From the NCBI GenBank assembly GCA_015056735.1, contig SVFT01000008.1:1-64000 (forward strand): a stretch of DNA of 64,000 nucleotides. Direction: 5' to 3'. Positions within the stretch are counted from its first letter, which is position 1, and each line of letters opens with the position of its first letter. Origin of the DNA: Lachnospiraceae bacterium (GTDB lineage Bacteria; Bacillota; Clostridia; Lachnospirales; Lachnospiraceae). This document shows positions 51,609 through 59,743 of the stretch, piece by piece. The notes beneath the pieces are model-generated. The model did no database searches, was not told the origin of the DNA, and saw only the letters and a list, made by a program, of their open reading frames with translations. The position numbers and the translations under genes are program-made.

Positions 51609-53069
51609 ATGTCCTATATGAAGAATGAAATCGTCACTTTGACTATTACAGACATCGGTACAGACGGGGAAGGCATCGGGAAACTGGATGGTTTCCCCTT
51701 TTTTGTCAAAGATGCGCTGCCCGGGGATATTGTGGAAGCAAGAGTGACGAAGACTAAAAAGACATACGCCTATGCAAGACTTGAGAAGATCCTGACGCCT
51801 TCTGCGGACAGAGAAGAGCCACTTTGCAAAGACCATAAGCGCTGCGGCGGATGCCAGATCCAGGCGCTTTCTTATGATGCACAGCTTCGGTTCAAGCAAA
51901 ACAAGGTGCGCGGAAATCTGATCCGGATCGGCGGCTTCGACGAAACTTTTGTGGATGTCGTAATGGAACCGATCGTCGGAATGGACGAGGATGCGATCTA
52001 CCGTTACCGCAATAAGGCACAGTTCCCCATCGGAATCGATAAGTTCGGAAAGCCGATCGCCGGCTTTTATGCGGGCCGCACGCACGATATCATCGAGAAT
52101 ACGGACTGCGTGCTTGGAGCAGAAGAGAACAGTGCAATCCTTACGTGTGTGCTCTCTCATATGGAGCGGTACGGGATCAAAGCGTACGATGAAGAGAGCG
52201 GGAACGGACTTGTACGCCATGTGCTGATCCGAAAAGGATTTGCTACAGGGCAGCTGCTCGTATGCCTGATCCTGAACTGTAAGGGGGATATCCCGGGTAT
52301 CCTGCATATTGAAGAACTGTGCGACAAGCTGGAGACAATCCCGGGTATGACGTCTATTTCCATAAATTATAATCCTGCCAAAACAAATGTGATCCTGGGG
52401 CCGGATACGGTCACAGTGCGCGGCGAAGGGACGATCGAAGATGAGATCGTTTTGTATGATGTATCTTCTGACGGAAAGGAATTCACAAAAACTGACACGC
52501 GCGTCAGATACAAGATCTCACCGCAGTCATTCTATCAGGTCAATCCTTCACAGACATCGAAGTTGTATTCGCTGGCTCTCTCTTTTGCGGGCCTGACGGG
52601 AAAGGAATCCGTATGGGACCTTTACTGCGGGATCGGCACGATCTCACTGTTCATGGCGGGAAAAGCGGAAAATATATACGGGATCGAAGTCGTCCCGCAG
52701 GCGATCGACGATGCGCGCGCAAATGCGCGCCTCAATCACATCGCCAATGCGCAGTTCTTCGTCGGGAAGGCGGAAGAGGTATTGCCGCAGTTCTATGACA
52801 ATGCCTTCACCGAAGAGCAGATGGCGATGCGCCATCCGGATGTGATCGTAGTCGATCCGCCGCGAAAAGGGTGCGATCCGGACTGTCTTGATACCATGGT
52901 CAAAATGCATCCCGAGCGGATCGTATACGTAAGCTGCGATTCCGCGACGCTTGCCCGCGACCTGAAGATCCTGTGCGAAGCGGGCTATAAACTGAAACGC
53001 GTTCGCCCGGTCGACCAGTTCCCGCATACCGTGCATGTCGAAGTCGCGTGCGCATTGAGCCTGAAATAG
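51609..53069 (+). CDS. rlmD: 23S rRNA (uracil-C5)-methyltransferase
   Basis: 486 aa. TRAM domain (LTITDIGTDGEGIGKLDGFPFFVKDALPGD), Fe-S ligands in CKDHKRCGGCQIQALSYDAQ, SAM motif WDLYCGIGTISLFMA, IGIEV-like YGIEVVPQAIDDARANA, and the catalytic PPRKGCD and YVSCDSATLARDL. Many Firmicutes proteins of this form are RlmCD-like and may modify U747 as well as U1939. Last gene before the A+T-rich island. Confidence 0.92.
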   Translation: MSYMKNEIVTLTITDIGTDGEGIGKLDGFPFFVKDALPGDIVEARVTKTKKTYAYARLEKILTPSADREEPLCKDHKRCGGCQIQALSYDAQLRFKQNKVRGNLIRIGGFDETFVDVVMEPIVGMDEDAIYRYRNKAQFPIGIDKFGKPIAGFYAGRTHDIIENTDCVLGAEENSAILTCVLSHMERYGIKAYDEESGNGLVRHVLIRKGFATGQLLVCLILNCKGDIPGILHIEELCDKLETIPGMTSISINYNPAKTNVILGPDTVTVRGEGTIEDEIVLYDVSSDGKEFTKTDTRVRYKISPQSFYQVNPSQTSKLYSLALSFAGLTGKESVWDLYCGIGTISLFMAGKAENIYGIEVVPQAIDDARANARLNHIANAQFFVGKAEEVLPQFYDNAFTEEQMAMRHPDVIVVDPPRKGCDPDCLDTMVKMHPERIVYVSCDSATLARDLKILCEAGYKLKRVRPVDQFPHTVHVEVACALSLK

Positions 53070-53119
53070 CGTGTTTCTGCGGGATGATATATCAGAAAAT
53101 CAGCATTCTTGTGTTGATC

Positions 53120-53148
53120 TTGTCAGGAAAAAAGGATGGTAGTATTAA
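53120..53148 (+). promoter_or_regulatory. promoter before the alpha/beta hydrolase gene
   Basis: -35 TTGTCA (53120-53125), 17-base spacer, -10 TATTAA (53143-53148), 18 bases before ATG 53167. Confidence 0.5.
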
Positions 53149-53166
53149 AGGAAACAAAACCAAGAT

Positions 53167-53739
53167 ATGAGTTCATTTGATTTTGAGGTGGAAAACCAAT
53201 TTGGAATTATGTCCGGTAAGAGCCGTATAGTTTACATCAAAGTCGGGCGCGGCGGATCAATATACGGATATAAGAATCGGTACGTTGATATAGCGGAAGA
53301 AATAAAGAATAAGTACGGTTATGCGGTCGTAGTATCGTCAAACCCGCTTGAAGAAGCATGCGATTTGGAAGCCGAGATTAGCAAGATTTTGGCCGCAAAT
53401 CCTACAACAGAGGAGATTATTTTTGTGGGTCATTCTAATGGCGCTTCTGTAGGAGCTCAACAAGGATACCGCGTTTCACGCATTAAATCGATGCTATTGA
53501 TCAATGGGCCTCTTATGATTAATTGGCATTGGATCAAGCGGGGATGCGAAAAGTTCACCGGAAATAGAATTCATTTTGTCTACGGCACTAAAGACCCTTC
53601 TGCAAAATACGCGGAGATGGTCGATCTTATAGAGAACAGTAATTGCACTTACGAATTACTCGAGGGCGTTGACCATGATTTCGCAGGAAGAGAAGAAGAC
53701 TTTAGGAAACTTATAATTAATTTCGTGGGCGAAAACTAA
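53167..53739 (+). CDS. alpha/beta hydrolase-fold protein
   Basis: 190 aa cytoplasmic protein. The nucleophile elbow is GHSNGASVG, and likely Asp and His of the triad are in VYGTKDPSAKY and GVDHDFAGR. It is short for an esterase and has no signal peptide. First gene of the A+T-rich stretch, separately terminated, so its link to the following genes is uncertain. Confidence 0.75.
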   Translation: MSSFDFEVENQFGIMSGKSRIVYIKVGRGGSIYGYKNRYVDIAEEIKNKYGYAVVVSSNPLEEACDLEAEISKILAANPTTEEIIFVGHSNGASVGAQQGYRVSRIKSMLLINGPLMINWHWIKRGCEKFTGNRIHFVYGTKDPSAKYAEMVDLIENSNCTYELLEGVDHDFAGREEDFRKLIINFVGEN

Positions 53740-53767
53740 AAGGATTTTAGGACAGAATGGATTAGAG

Positions 53768-53821
53768 GGATCTCTGGAGAAGTTAGTTGCGAAAGCAACA
53801 GGCTTTTTAGAGATCCTTTTT
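53768..53821 (+). terminator. intrinsic terminator with nested hairpin
   Basis: Outer arms GGATCTCT and AGAGATCC, inner hairpin GTTGC-GAAA-GCAAC, then T5. The 180 bases that follow, up to 53999, hold no recognisable gene apart from a short A7-containing element at 53891-53908. Confidence 0.8.
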
Positions 53822-53999
53822 GTGCTTTATGGGCAGGGATGAGGTGGGCTGTTGGCGCTTTGTATGATCATTTTACCCAATGGGTTTGTGCAAAAAAATG
53901 TACATGGCATATCGTAGAATCAAATCAGAAGGGGAACGCAAATACCTTTAATTGAAAGTTAACGCAACAAAAATCATCAAAAAATGGTGGAGATCAGCT

Positions 54000-54308
54000 A
54001 TGAAATACAACCTTACAAGAAAAAACGCCGAGCCTGCTAAAGCACTTCTGGCATTGGATAAAAGAATAGCAAGAGAATTTCATTCCTGTGCAGTTAAAAC
54101 AAAGGAATACCCCAATAATTACGGAGAGATGAGTCAGCTTCGAATGGAACTACAAGATCTTTGCGGGATTACGGAATTAGAGGCGTTGAATGTTTTGGCC
54201 TATAGAAATGTATCTGATTATATCCGGAAGTATAACAACGGAACCGTAATAGGAATAGGACAGTTGATGAATAGGCCGGCAGGGTATATTGAATCAGAAA
54301 CAGAATAA
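54000..54308 (+). CDS. hypothetical protein, 102 aa
   Basis: Not recognised. Basic N-terminus, mostly helical, no membrane segment; central FHSCAVKTKEYPNNYGEMSQLRMELQDLCGITELEALNVL. ATG 54000 follows GGTGGAG (53986-53992); an in-frame TTG at 53952 exists but has no ribosome site. It precedes the first FtsH-like gene by 56 bases in the same direction and could be a partner or substrate adaptor, which is only inference from position. Confidence 0.6.
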   Translation: MKYNLTRKNAEPAKALLALDKRIAREFHSCAVKTKEYPNNYGEMSQLRMELQDLCGITELEALNVLAYRNVSDYIRKYNNGTVIGIGQLMNRPAGYIESETE

Positions 54309-54364
54309 GGATGCGCTCAAATTTTGCAAATAAGTGCTGCATATGATTAAAGGAGGAAAAAGTT

Positions 54365-55636
54365 ATGGATGCATTTGACAAGATTATCGGTTATGAAGAT
54401 ACAAAAGCAGAACTACGCAGGTATTGTGATGTTCTTAAGAATCCGGAGCGTTATGCTAAGCTTGGCGTAACAATGCCTCGAGGCATAATGTTATGTGGCG
54501 AACCGGGTATAGGGAAGACTACGCTGGCAAAAAGCTTTATTGAAGAGTGCGGATGCAAGGCATTCCTTCTTCGAAAGAACCTGCCGAATGGAGATTTTGT
54601 AAAAGAAATCCGTGCTACTTTCGACAAAGCAAAGAACGAGCAATGCGCCATAGTTTTTCTTGATGATATGGATAAATTTGCAAATGAAGACAGTTTTCAC
54701 ACGGATGCGGAGGAATATGTGACGGTCCAGGCTTGTATTGACGATTGTAGGGATTTGCGCGTATTCGTTCTGGCAACAGTAAACAATTGTTTTAACTTCC
54801 CCCAGTCTCTTATGCGGGCGGGTCGTTTTGATAAGGTGATCGAACTGAACATGCCGGAAGGACGAGATGCAGAGAAGATCATTGAGTATTATCTTAAGCA
54901 AAAGCAGATTGTTGGAGAGATTGAGGCGAGTGAAATTGCGAGATTGCTGGAGAACAAATCGTGTGCAGAAATTGAAACGGTAATTAATGAGGCTGCCATT
55001 TACGCGGGTTATGATAAGCGAGAAAAAGTCGGGCAAAACGACATAGTCCGAGCCTGCATGCGAATCATGTTTAGTGCCCCTGAATCAACGGAAGAGATAA
55101 GTGAAGAAGAAATAAAGCTGCTTGCCGTTCACGAGGCGGGACATGCTCTAATTGCTGAAGTATTTGCCCCAGGATCTGTCAGTCTCGTATCAATTTTAGG
55201 TTATTCTGGATTGACAAAAGGTGTAACGGTAACGCATAAGCCAAAAATGTGGGGCTTATCGCTGGACTATGTAGAACACTCGGTTATAAGAGCGCTGGGC
55301 GGAAAGGCAGCCACTGAGATTGTGATGAATCAAGTAGGTATGGGGTGCGGAGAAGATATCGAGCACGCTTTTGAGTTGGTTGATGGCATGATTGATGGAG
55401 ATTGCGTTTATGGGTTTGATGCATATGAGGGAGAAAGATCCTCTGAATATCTAAGAGAGAATAAGGACAGAGCCGTTGCCAGGGAAATCACACGTTGTTA
55501 TGAAAAAGCAAAGCAAATCATCCGGGATAACCGAGGCTTACTTGATGCGCTGATCGAAGAGTTGGCCGAGAAGAAGACACTTATGCATAAGGACATCATG
55601 CGGATTAGGGAGAAAACTTTGAGGGAAGCGTGCTAA
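54365..55636 (+). CDS. soluble FtsH-like AAA+ zinc metalloprotease (copy 1)
   Basis: 423 aa. AAA+ module: GYEDTKAELRRY, Walker A CGEPGIGKTTLA, pore-loop-like GDFVKEIRATF, Walker B IVFLDDMDKF, arginine finger LMRAGRFDK. M41 peptidase: HEAGH in LLAVHEAGHALIAEVF and the third zinc ligand Asp in CGEDIEHAFELVD. It matches FtsH without the two N-terminal membrane helices and is about 200 residues shorter, so it should act in the cytosol as an ATP-driven protease. AAAGGAGGAAAAAGTT precedes ATG 54365. A second copy lies at 59744. Confidence 0.88.
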   Translation: MDAFDKIIGYEDTKAELRRYCDVLKNPERYAKLGVTMPRGIMLCGEPGIGKTTLAKSFIEECGCKAFLLRKNLPNGDFVKEIRATFDKAKNEQCAIVFLDDMDKFANEDSFHTDAEEYVTVQACIDDCRDLRVFVLATVNNCFNFPQSLMRAGRFDKVIELNMPEGRDAEKIIEYYLKQKQIVGEIEASEIARLLENKSCAEIETVINEAAIYAGYDKREKVGQNDIVRACMRIMFSAPESTEEISEEEIKLLAVHEAGHALIAEVFAPGSVSLVSILGYSGLTKGVTVTHKPKMWGLSLDYVEHSVIRALGGKAATEIVMNQVGMGCGEDIEHAFELVDGMIDGDCVYGFDAYEGERSSEYLRENKDRAVAREITRCYEKAKQIIRDNRGLLDALIEELAEKKTLMHKDIMRIREKTLREAC

Positions 55637-55732
55637 TTGTTTCACAACTCAGTGTGCGGTGTTAAACTGAAAATAGAATCATTTATTTTATGATGTTGAT
55701 AAGAAAAAGTTAGTCGTGAAGGGAGAAGTCAG

Positions 55733-55945
55733 ATGGCATTTGTAAATGGAAAGTGCTGTTGTAACTGTCAATATTGGAACGGCCCTAGAAGAGTAGGCGT
55801 GTTCAAGGACAAAGCTGATGTGAAACAGTTGACTGATGTCGGGGTGTGCGTGAACAGCAGTAGCGTTCAAACGAAAGGACGACAACAGAAAGCAAATCAA
55901 CTGAGTACATGTAATCGTTTCGAAAAATGGGATCAGCTGAGGTAG
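55733..55945 (+). CDS. small Cys-rich protein, 70 aa
   Basis: Not recognised. N-terminal GKCCCNCQYWNGPR and two later cysteines (GVCVNSS, STCNRF) suggest a small metal-binding fold. AAGGGAGAAGTCAG precedes ATG 55733. It lies between the first AAA+ protease and a putative nuclease, all in one direction. Confidence 0.65.
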   Translation: MAFVNGKCCCNCQYWNGPRRVGVFKDKADVKQLTDVGVCVNSSSVQTKGRQQKANQLSTCNRFEKWDQLR

Positions 55946-55979
55946 TTATCACTACTACTAGCGTGAGGAGATGGGATTT

Positions 55980-57134
55980 ATGTATGATTTGCTTGACTTG
56001 TTACATATAGATACCAAGGAAGATATTTATACTTTCTGTTTGGAGGAGTTTTTAAAGAAGAGTGAGTGCTTTCGCGAGAAATCAAAAACGTGGTGGGGCT
56101 TTACGTCATCTGATTTTTCCATATGCCGTAAAGCAATTGAGCTTGATGAGTGCACGGATGGTAATCGGAGCAAAATAGTTCCTGACCTCATTTTGTATAA
56201 CGATGAACAAATCTCTGTTATAGAATCCAAAATGTTTTCGTCAGAAGGTTATAATCAAACAGTCGATTATGAAAAATCTAAAATGAATATAATCGAGTTT
56301 CTACGCAGAGAGCATTGTAAAAAATGCGAAGCGGCAAGTGTGAGCTTTTATTTTTTTACGCTTGCAGGTGTGCCGGCTAAATCGTCATATTTCGAGACCA
56401 GAAGATGGGCGGAGTACTATGCGGCTACTCTTGATGGCGTGCAATTTGAAGATCTCGGACTTGAAGCTCTAGGGAGGGCAATTTATCAAAGAGCGAAGAG
56501 CTACCTTGATTTTATAAAAAACTACTCCCGGAAACCATATGAAGATGTTGTGAATAATCACAATACTTGGATCGCGCCGTATTCTTTGTTCTCGAGAGGA
56601 CTTCTTGATTCAAACTGGAAATTAGATCCAGAAATCTACGGATTATATAACGGTAAAGTGACTGGAAATGGACACTCGACATTTCGAACTGATATATATA
56701 AAAAAAACAAGCAATGCTTGAAAGGTCAGCGCGCAGAGGACAATATCTGGATCTTTACAAGAATTGAATGGAAAGAAAAAAGTGTAGATATAGTAATCAA
56801 TATGGAATACTGGTTGGTTAAAAAAGGTATTTGGGAGAATTACATTCCTAACAAAATGCTGCCAGCTGAGATCCGCAAAAACGAAAGACTTAACCGAAAT
56901 GTATTTTGCAAATACTTGGAAGAAAGGGTATTGGGAGAACATACGGATCTTAGAATTCCTAGGCGCGCTGAGAATATGTTGCATATGCTCATCAAATCAA
57001 TAGAAACGGAGGGGAAGACTCTTGGTGAAATAGTTGATGCGATATCGGAATATCTTGCGCTATTTGAAAAGATAAAGGATGCGGTGATAGAGAATACTAG
57101 ACTCGAATCAGGTTTCTGGACAATTGAATTGTAA
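55980..57134 (+). CDS. putative PD-(D/E)XK nuclease-like protein (1)
   Basis: 384 aa. The N-terminal part contains IVPDLILYNDEQISVIESKMF, which fits the PD...ExK core: Asp in PDL, then about 14 residues on ESK. Before it lies WWGFTSSDFSICRKAIELDEC, after it a helix with a Tyr/Gln-rich QTVDYEKSK. The remaining 270 residues match nothing I recognise. The start is set at ATG 55980, nine bases after AGGAG; ATG 55971 is too close to that site. Nuclease function is a prediction from the motif alone. Confidence 0.6.
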   Translation: MYDLLDLLHIDTKEDIYTFCLEEFLKKSECFREKSKTWWGFTSSDFSICRKAIELDECTDGNRSKIVPDLILYNDEQISVIESKMFSSEGYNQTVDYEKSKMNIIEFLRREHCKKCEAASVSFYFFTLAGVPAKSSYFETRRWAEYYAATLDGVQFEDLGLEALGRAIYQRAKSYLDFIKNYSRKPYEDVVNNHNTWIAPYSLFSRGLLDSNWKLDPEIYGLYNGKVTGNGHSTFRTDIYKKNKQCLKGQRAEDNIWIFTRIEWKEKSVDIVINMEYWLVKKGIWENYIPNKMLPAEIRKNERLNRNVFCKYLEERVLGEHTDLRIPRRAENMLHMLIKSIETEGKTLGEIVDAISEYLALFEKIKDAVIENTRLESGFWTIEL

Positions 57135-57173
57135 TGCCAATCAACAATATGTACTGCACGGGAGAATGTTTAG

Positions 57174-58157
57174 ATGTACGCAACTGGCAACAAGAAAATG
57201 CTGAATATGCTCATTCTGGAGATCCTTCGAAAGTATTCCGATGAGCACCACTCTTTAACGCAGCAGGACATTATTAGGCTGCTTGAAAAGAATTATGCAA
57301 TGGCGTGCGATAGGCGCTCTGTTAAGAGCAATGTTATGAGTCTGAAAGAGATGGGCTATGACATCTCGGTTGATAAGGGATACCGGCTTTTATCGCGTGA
57401 ATTTGACGATGCGGAGCTACGAATCCTGATCGACAGCGTACTTTTTTCAAAATCCATATCAACAAGGCAGGCGAAGGGGCTGATTGAGAAGATCCGCGAT
57501 CTTGCCAGCAACTATTTTAATGCAAAAGTGTCGCATGTCAGGAATCTCCCGGAAATTCATAGGACAGACAACAAGCAGGCGATGTATGCGCTTGATGCGA
57601 TCAATGATGCGATTGCAGAAAAAAAGAAGATCAGCTTTGTGTACAACAAGGTCGGGACAGATTTCAAGATGCATCCCAAAAGGGAGACGCCTTATATTGT
57701 CAATCCTTATCAGATCGTTGCAAATAATGGAAAATTCTATTTGATCGGAAACTATGATAAGTACGATAACGTCGCGCATTTTCGAATCGATCGCATGACG
57801 GAAGTGAAGATGCTGGAAGAAAAAGCCAAGCCTATAAAAGAGATTCCGGAACTGGAAAGGGGACTGAACCTTCCGCGGCACATGGCAGAGCATATTTATA
57901 TGTTTAGCGGTCCAAGCGTGCGAGTCAAGATGCTCACCACAGAAGACATGATGAGTGAGCTCACCGACTGGTTTGGAAATGACTTCCGACTTCGCCTGCT
58001 TGGAGATGGAAAGATTGAGGTGGTCGTGGAATGCAATGAGAAAGCCGCTTTCTACTGGGCATTGCAATACGGGCCATATGTTGAGGTTTTGGAACCAAAG
58101 GAAATAAGAGATAAATTATCGGAAGATATTAAGGTAATGGCTGAGAAGTATAAATAA
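57174..58157 (+). CDS. WYL-domain transcriptional regulator
   Basis: 327 aa. N-terminal winged helix (NMLILEILRKYSDEHHSLTQQDIIRLLEKNYAMACDRRSVKSNVMSLKEMGYDI), then a WYL domain (NPYQIVANNGKFYLIGNYDKYDNVAHFRIDRMTEV) and WCX-like C-terminus. WYL proteins sense nucleic acids or nucleotides and often regulate phage-defence loci. It sits mid-island between the two putative nucleases. GGGAGAA precedes ATG 57174. Confidence 0.88.
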   Translation: MYATGNKKMLNMLILEILRKYSDEHHSLTQQDIIRLLEKNYAMACDRRSVKSNVMSLKEMGYDISVDKGYRLLSREFDDAELRILIDSVLFSKSISTRQAKGLIEKIRDLASNYFNAKVSHVRNLPEIHRTDNKQAMYALDAINDAIAEKKKISFVYNKVGTDFKMHPKRETPYIVNPYQIVANNGKFYLIGNYDKYDNVAHFRIDRMTEVKMLEEKAKPIKEIPELERGLNLPRHMAEHIYMFSGPSVRVKMLTTEDMMSELTDWFGNDFRLRLLGDGKIEVVVECNEKAAFYWALQYGPYVEVLEPKEIRDKLSEDIKVMAEKYK

Positions 58158-58171
58158 ACGGAGGTACCTGT

Positions 58172-58498
58172 TTGGTTTTTGCAGTTGATTTTGATGGAAC
58201 ATTAAGCTTTGGGCAGTGGCCGGAATGTGGTCCTGGAAACAACGGGCTTATTGAATTCCTGAAAAAAAGGAAGAATGATGGAGACAAGTTGATTCTATGG
58301 ACTTGCAGAGAGGGATCGGATCTTTCAGCGGCTGTCGACTGGTGTTTAGACAATGGATTAACTTTCGATGCTGTGAATGACAACCTTCCGGAAGTCATAG
58401 AACTGTATGGAGGAAACAGTAGGAAGGTCAGTTGCGATTTCTATATTGATGACAGATCGCTTACCGGTAATACGTATAAGCTTTTGGAGAGATTATGA
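58172..58498 (+). CDS. phage-type HAD phosphatase-like protein
   Basis: 108 aa. HAD motif I DFDGTLS at residues 5-11, motif II-like ILWTCREGSDL and motif III/IV-like CDFYIDDRSLTG. Short HAD proteins of this form are common in phages and mobile DNA. TTG 58172 lies six bases after GGAGGT (58160-58165). Its stop overlaps the next start as ATGA, so the two are coupled. Confidence 0.75.
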   Translation: MVFAVDFDGTLSFGQWPECGPGNNGLIEFLKKRKNDGDKLILWTCREGSDLSAAVDWCLDNGLTFDAVNDNLPEVIELYGGNSRKVSCDFYIDDRSLTGNTYKLLERL

Positions 58499-59550
58499 TG
58501 AATATAGAATATGAAAAAATGGATGGAAGAGCGCGAAAACTATATGAAGCAATGTGGAACGGTTTTAAGTTCGAATCGATTGGTACGTCCATAAAAAAGA
58601 CATACAGTACAAGATACAAAAAAGATTCTGATAATTCGTACTGTTTTGACGGAGGATCTGATAAAGAGCAGCTGTTAATAAAGATCTTTGGAATAAAGAA
58701 CAAAGCAGAATTCAAGAAAAAATACAAAATGGCAACGAGTGGTTCAGGCGAAGAAGATCGAAAAATCACCACTTTACATTCCTCGTCGCTTTGTGCTTTG
58801 TTACATTTCTATAATATTACGAAGAACACACCGCTAACGCTTGAATTGGTTACAGATAAGCATCCTAAAAGGACTGTTAAGTTTACAGAATCGTATTTCG
58901 AGTATAAGAGTCCTGTAATTAATAATCCTTCAAACATGGATGTTGTTCTTTTGGGAAAGGACAATGGACAAGACGTTGTTCTTCTTCTTGAAAGTAAGTT
59001 CTCCGAGTATTTCCTGGGCGCAAGTAGTGTGCTTCATGATGTTTCAAATCAGTATCTGGATAAAAAGTATGCTAGTGCACCTTTGTATACTGATGAAGTG
59101 TTAAAGAAGATGGGATTACGGAAAAAGCCGGATGGTGAGGGATATTTCAAGTTAGAATCTTTTGACGGTCAGTTTTATATAGGAGGAATCAAACAGATGA
59201 TTTCTCATTATACAGGAGTAATGAATGTATTAAACGGGGAATCTTATGATGAAAAAGGAAGGAAATCGGAAGTCCAAGAAAAGGTAAAAAATGCGATCAA
59301 TAAAGAAAATGCGGTTGTTATATTAGGAGAAATTGTGTTTGACTCGATAATTGGTGATTTGGAGCTAAGACCTAAGGTTAAGTGCGGAAGTGCTTATAGT
59401 GAAAAATATGAAAAACTGGCTATGCAGATTAAAGATCTTACCAAGGAGAATATGCGATTTGAGATAATCACAAAGGAACTTGGCTATTCACTTTTTAAGG
59501 ATAATAAGCATAAGATTGAGCCGAAGATAAAAGAATTCTACAGATACTAA
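58495..59550 (+). CDS. putative PD-(D/E)XK nuclease-like protein (2)
   Basis: 351 aa, A+T-rich. The core MDVVLLGKDNGQDVVLLLESKFSEY has Asp in NMDVV and ESK 15 residues later, fitting the PD-(D/E)XK fold. N-terminal region MNIEYEKMDGRARKLYEAMWNGFKFESIGTS is unrecognised, and a basic C-terminus follows. It has the same core as the 55980 protein but little other resemblance by eye. ATG 58495 overlaps the HAD gene. Confidence 0.6.
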   Translation: MMNIEYEKMDGRARKLYEAMWNGFKFESIGTSIKKTYSTRYKKDSDNSYCFDGGSDKEQLLIKIFGIKNKAEFKKKYKMATSGSGEEDRKITTLHSSSLCALLHFYNITKNTPLTLELVTDKHPKRTVKFTESYFEYKSPVINNPSNMDVVLLGKDNGQDVVLLLESKFSEYFLGASSVLHDVSNQYLDKKYASAPLYTDEVLKKMGLRKKPDGEGYFKLESFDGQFYIGGIKQMISHYTGVMNVLNGESYDEKGRKSEVQEKVKNAINKENAVVILGEIVFDSIIGDLELRPKVKCGSAYSEKYEKLAMQIKDLTKENMRFEIITKELGYSLFKDNKHKIEPKIKEFYRY

Positions 59551-59661
59551 ACTGAAATAGGAGATGATCACGTCCCCAATAAGATTACCAATCACTGATT
59601 CGTTTACTTTCAAGTGAGGGTCAAGTGAGATTGGCCAATTGAATTACTATTCTTGATAAAG

Positions 59662-59696
59662 AGCGATGCGCAAAAAAATGTGCATTGCTTTTTTTA
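59662..59696 (+). terminator. intrinsic terminator before the second AAA+ gene
   Basis: AGCGATGCGC pairs with GTGCATTGCT (loop A-rich, some G-T pairs), followed by T7. It separates the nuclease-like gene from the protease-polymerase pair. Confidence 0.75.
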
Positions 59697-59743
59697 TTAT
59701 TTGATTGTAGATCAGAATTCTTTAGCCGAAAGGAAGGCAGAAA

